A stretch of 64,000 nucleotides of DNA from Prosthecobacter vanneervenii (GTDB lineage Bacteria; Verrucomicrobiota; Verrucomicrobiia; Verrucomicrobiales; Verrucomicrobiaceae). Positions 61,642-64,000 of this stretch are shown here, one piece after another (positions within the stretch are counted from its first letter, which is position 1; each line of letters opens with the position of its first letter). The notes beneath the pieces are model-generated. The model saw only the letters and a program-made list of their open reading frames with translations. It did not search any database and was not told where the DNA came from. Position numbers and translations under genes: made by a program. The DNA is taken from assembly GCF_014203095.1 (NCBI RefSeq), contig NZ_JACHIG010000005.1:124001-188000 (forward strand), written 5' to 3'.

Positions 61642-62282
61642 CTCATGACCTGCCAGCGCTGGACATAAGTAAACTCGTCCGGTCTCAGCCCCGCTTTGAC
61701 TGGATTATGGCGGATATATTCCTGCACACGCTCCAATTGGTCCAAGCTGCGCATGATATGGTCGAAGGATTCGCCCTGCCACAAGGTGCCCGTAACGCCC
61801 GAGGCTCGATTGATGTTACGTGCGCTCACTCCTTTGATGGGACGTAGGAGGATCTGAAGCTGTTCGGAAAACTTCGGTTTTAACAACATGTGCACGTGAT
61901 TTGGCATGATGACGAAATCACCGAGGACGTAGTTCACTGCATCACCGTGCAGGAGACAGCGCTGCATCTCTTCGCGGTGAATGGGCTGGCGGAGCAGGCA
62001 GGAACCGTGCCCGGCGTCCATCCACCGCTCCATCCTGCGGGTGAACAATCGCCTGAAGTCGGCTTCCTCCTGCGCACCCCACGGTTTGGGATGACTTTGC
62101 ATCCAGGCATCTCTTTCCTGCCTCCACCGTGCTGCCACATGTGCAGGAACGGCATCCGCCAGCCGGAATGTAATGAAGTAAATGACACCCGGCTGGGTGA
62201 TATGAGGAAGATTTCTCTGATAACCCGGAGCGACAGCATCCCAGTCAAAAGGCACAAAATCTTTCGGGCCGATGGAGAGCAT
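61638..62282 (-). CDS. REP-associated tyrosine transposase (RAYT)
   Basis: 214 aa from the ATG at 62282 (MLSIGPKDFVPFDWD). It is a single-strand Y1/HUH endonuclease of the IS200/IS605-related RAYT group. The metal-binding HUH motif is H129-V-H131 in FVIMPNHVHMLL. The catalytic tyrosine is probably Y189 in VQEYIRHNPVKAGL, and LWQGESFDHIMRS (168-180) is a family hallmark. These enzymes cut and join REP palindromes at the GTAG head. REPs of one family flank the gene on both sides. There is no Shine-Dalgarno before 62282; an in-frame ATG at 62336 would read through the upstream REP and is an alternative. Confidence 0.88.
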   Translation of the reverse strand: MLSIGPKDFVPFDWDAVAPGYQRNLPHITQPGVIYFITFRLADAVPAHVAARWRQERDAWMQSHPKPWGAQEEADFRRLFTRRMERWMDAGHGSCLLRQPIHREEMQRCLLHGDAVNYVLGDFVIMPNHVHMLLKPKFSEQLQILLRPIKGVSARNINRASGVTGTLWQGESFDHIMRSLDQLERVQEYIRHNPVKAGLRPDEFTYVQRWQVMR

Positions 62283-62294
62283 GAATGATCTGAA

Positions 62295-62317
62295 GTAGCA
62301 CGGGCAATCCTGCCCGT
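62295..62317 (+). repeat. REP element upstream of the RAYT gene
   Basis: GTAG (62295-62298), C, then ACGGGCA-ATCC-TGCCCGT (62300-62317), identical in head, stem and loop to the REP at 61580. It lies 12 bases before the RAYT start, on the opposite strand. An inverse partner lies at 62445. Confidence 0.9.
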
Positions 62318-62444
62318 AAAGCCCGGCCCATCGCATTCAGTAGCAGCGCCCCTCAATATCGCGCCTGCCTCCAATGCTCAAAACGACTGCTCACTTAGAA
62401 GTCAGCTTTAACACAGGCAAACTTGCCAGTGTAGAGCACTCTCT

Positions 62445-62467
62445 GCGGGCAAGATTGCCCGCGCTAC
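62445..62467 (-). repeat. REP element, inverse partner of 62295
   Basis: GCGGGCA-AGAT-TGCCCGC (62445-62462), G, CTAC (62464-62467), so the GTAG head is on the minus strand. With the REP at 62295 it encloses about 130 bases without a gene, which contain one further decayed GGCA/TTGCC hairpin near 62416-62427. This stretch and the one to 62614 hold only repeats. Confidence 0.85.
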
Positions 62468-62548
62468 CTATCCGCTCCGCCAACGCTGGGTCATTTGCAG
62501 GCTCTGCAGTCTATACTTTGGAAATACATCACGCCTGCCAAGCCAACT

Positions 62549-62571
62549 GTAGCACGGACAATCTCGCCCAT
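62549..62571 (+). repeat. Decayed REP element
   Basis: GTAG (62549-62552), C, then ACGGACA-ATCT-CGCCCAT. Head, spacing and loop match the family, but two stem pairs are lost, so it looks like a degenerating copy. Confidence 0.6.
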
Positions 62572-62614
62572 ATCGCACGCTCTCGCCGACAGGCAGGAGT
62601 GCCAGTCGTTCTTT

Positions 62615-62980
62615 TCACCAGCACACGCCCACCTCGGGCCTGCCTTCAACACTGCGGAGGTAGATGTACCCCTCCACACACTGGGCTGTCCACTGGGCTG
62701 TCCACTCGCCTGCCAGCTCCATCTTGACGCGTTCGTATTCGCCTCCGTCAGTGTCTTCCAGCACATCCAGGTGGGCGAGACCCGCCTCGTCCACTCTCCA
62801 CACCTCGCCTTCAATGGAGAGGCCGTTGTCATCCCGCACCATCCCAGGGTAACCGCCCAGGTCATACATGCGATACTTCGGTGCCGTGCGCGCCTCAGCC
62901 ACAAACTGCTGCTTCTCGATCCACGAGTGATTGCTGCCACCGCGCTTGAGCGTGCCGTACACAAAGACCAGCGTCTTCAC
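62615..62980 (-). CDS. Gamma-glutamylcyclotransferase/AIG2-like protein
   Basis: 121 aa. The start MKTLVFVYGTLKRGGSNH carries the YGTLKRG substrate-binding motif (8-14), and IEGEVWRVDEAGLAHLDVLE holds the conserved acidic residues of the GGCT fold. The family acts on gamma-glutamyl amine or peptide compounds. Near the C-terminus WTAQ is repeated (residues of about 93-100) because the 12 bases GGGCTGTCCACT occur twice in tandem (about 62683-62706), a recent-looking duplication. Its ATG overlaps the stop of the lipoate ligase-like gene (62977-62980), so the two are coupled. Confidence 0.85.
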   Translation of the reverse strand: MKTLVFVYGTLKRGGSNHSWIEKQQFVAEARTAPKYRMYDLGGYPGMVRDDNGLSIEGEVWRVDEAGLAHLDVLEDTDGGEYERVKMELAGEWTAQWTAQCVEGYIYLRSVEGRPEVGVCW

Positions 62981-63726
62981 AGCGCATCCTCCCTTTCATT
63001 CAGCCAAGAAGGCAGACTGTAGCGCTTCTGCGTCAGTTCATCGGCTCGCTCTTTCATTGCAGGAGTCATCTCGGAATGAACGAGCACGTTTTTGGCCAGT
63101 TGTGCCGCCCAGCGCGGCCAGAAGTCATCGCCCAGCGTCACCTGCTGCACGCTGCCCTGGTGCAGCAGCCCCAGCTTGCCACGCCGCTGCCCTGCCCCGG
63201 CCACCTTCACCTTGTCACGGATGACATCATGCATGGCGGGAGCTACAAAACAAAACGGCGCCTCGATCAGGTCCTCCATGCCTGCGAGCCGGCTGCCGTC
63301 GCACAGCGCACGCGCCAGCGACTCATGGATGAGGCGGTAGCTTTCCAGCGGATTGGTCTGCGACCACGGATGCACCGCAGGCACGATGACCGAGTAGGTG
63401 TAGTCGTTGTCATGCAGCACCACGCCGCCTCCCGTCCAGCGCCGCACCACCGGCCAGCGCGGCAGCGAATCGCCCAGCTTTGCCAGACTCTGCGCGTAGC
63501 CGATGGTCGCCGTGGGCTCCGTCCAGCGATACACCCGCAGCACGGGCACCTCGCTGAGCTCCAGCCAGGCCTGATCGGCCGCCATGTTCCAGGGGCCGTC
63601 ATGCGGCACGGGATCAAAATGGAGAATGAGTTGGTCGAAGAGAGGAGATGCTGAATCCACGCGTATATCATGGCCCACTTTTGCCCGCTTGCAGCCCGGA
63701 TGTTTCTTTGACATCACCCGCCGCAT
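62977..63726 (-). CDS. Lipoate-protein ligase A / octanoyltransferase (LipM)-like protein
   Basis: 249 aa from the ATG at 63726; a GGAG eight bases upstream supports this start over the ATG at 63714. The BPL/LplA/LipB fold shows NMAADQAWLE, RVYRWTEPTATIGYAQ, VVRRWTGGGVVLHDND (lipoyl-binding motif) and VKVAGAGQRRGKLGLLHQGSV. A Cys in APFCFVAPAMHDV fits the LipM/LplA PCF pattern. It would attach lipoate or octanoate to carrier proteins. The conserved lysine and the HGS motif are slightly changed (HQGS), so activity on another acyl group is possible. Confidence 0.85.
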   Translation of the reverse strand: MRRVMSKKHPGCKRAKVGHDIRVDSASPLFDQLILHFDPVPHDGPWNMAADQAWLELSEVPVLRVYRWTEPTATIGYAQSLAKLGDSLPRWPVVRRWTGGGVVLHDNDYTYSVIVPAVHPWSQTNPLESYRLIHESLARALCDGSRLAGMEDLIEAPFCFVAPAMHDVIRDKVKVAGAGQRRGKLGLLHQGSVQQVTLGDDFWPRWAAQLAKNVLVHSEMTPAMKERADELTQKRYSLPSWLNEREDAL

Positions 63727-63743
63727 TTTTCAGACTCCACGCC

Positions 63744-64000
63744 ATGCACCCGACCCGCCTGCTCGCTCTCGTTTTTTCCCTTCTCTCCCCGGTTCTCTGC
63801 TCTGCGGCAGACGACTACCAGCCCGGCCCCGACTCCAAACCTCAGGAAGGCGTGCCGAAAGGCGATGTGCTGAAGTTTGAATTCAAAAACAGCAAAATCT
63901 TCCCCGGCACCGTGCGCGATTACTGGGTGTACGTGCCCAAGCAATACACTCCCGACAAGCCCGCCTGTGTGCATGTGAACCAGGACGGCATCCAAAACCT
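63744..64000 (+). CDS. Secreted protein, N-terminal part (esterase-like family of Verrucomicrobia)
   Basis: An ATG at 63744 opens a frame to the window end, about 85 codons. MHPTRLLALVFSLLSPVLCSA is a signal peptide. The mature part contains FPGTVRDYWVYVPKQYTPDKPACVHVNQDGIQ, which resembles the start of secreted esterase or gluconolactonase-associated hydrolase domains of PVC bacteria. It is divergent from the lipoate ligase-like gene by 17 bases. The catalytic part lies outside the window. Confidence 0.65.
   Translation, partial: MHPTRLLALVFSLLSPVLCSAADDYQPGPDSKPQEGVPKGDVLKFEFKNSKIFPGTVRDYWVYVPKQYTPDKPACVHVNQDGIQN

Overview
The window comes from a GC-rich bacterium that is most probably a member of Verrucomicrobiota, of the Prosthecobacter/Verrucomicrobium type. 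The evidence is a PVC-type dehydrogenase with a CxxCH haem domain, a Tat-exported Gfo/Idh/MocA oxidoreductase, two membrane proteins that begin with an NPYA(P/A)PQS motif, and a giant autotransporter-associated-repeat protein that ends in a PEP-CTERM sorting tail. The assignment is inferred from gene content, not from an rRNA gene. No rRNA, tRNA or CRISPR array was seen.

Layout. 0-4.3 kb: a partial membrane protein, a small unknown gene, a secreted TPR protein and the biosynthetic set trpA, dapF, dapA. 4.3-5.7 kb: a palindromic repeat element, an HD-domain pseudogene broken by one in-frame stop, and an NPYAPPQS membrane protein. 5.8-11.4 kb: a lipoprotein coupled to moeA, a Nudix-like gene, an ECF sigma factor with a membrane-anchored partner, and cimA. 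11.4-17.2 kb: an overlapping minus-strand pair (pseudouridine synthase and dTDP-4-dehydrorhamnose reductase-like), an FAD oxidoreductase, a lipoprotein coupled to a DUF5009-type acyltransferase, an unknown gene and an FHA protein. 17.3-22.5 kb: purA, rpsU, a CcoI/FixI-like metal P-type ATPase and a PPK2-type polyphosphate kinase. 22.5-29 kb: the haem-domain dehydrogenase, the second NPYA-motif protein, an unknown membrane protein and the Gfo/Idh/MocA oxidoreductase. 29-32.1 kb: a compact sensory unit of substrate-binding protein, histidine kinase and response regulator.

32.4-57.5 kb is one uninterrupted minus-strand gene of about 8361 codons. It is built from dozens of autotransporter-associated beta-strand repeats, eight copies of a second module of about 60 residues, about eight copies of a W-A/F-A-T-Y segment and one PA14-like domain. 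It has no terminal beta-barrel and ends in a PEP-CTERM tail. After it come dnaG and rpoD, the latter with two AT-hook-like motifs near its N-terminus.

61.6-62.6 kb holds a REP-associated Y1 transposase (RAYT) bracketed by its own REP palindromes. A matching inverted REP pair lies 39 kb away at 22.5 kb. The GTAG heads of these palindromes supply the TAG stop codons of three genes. The window ends with a gamma-glutamylcyclotransferase-like gene, a lipoate ligase/octanoyltransferase-like gene and the start of a secreted protein.
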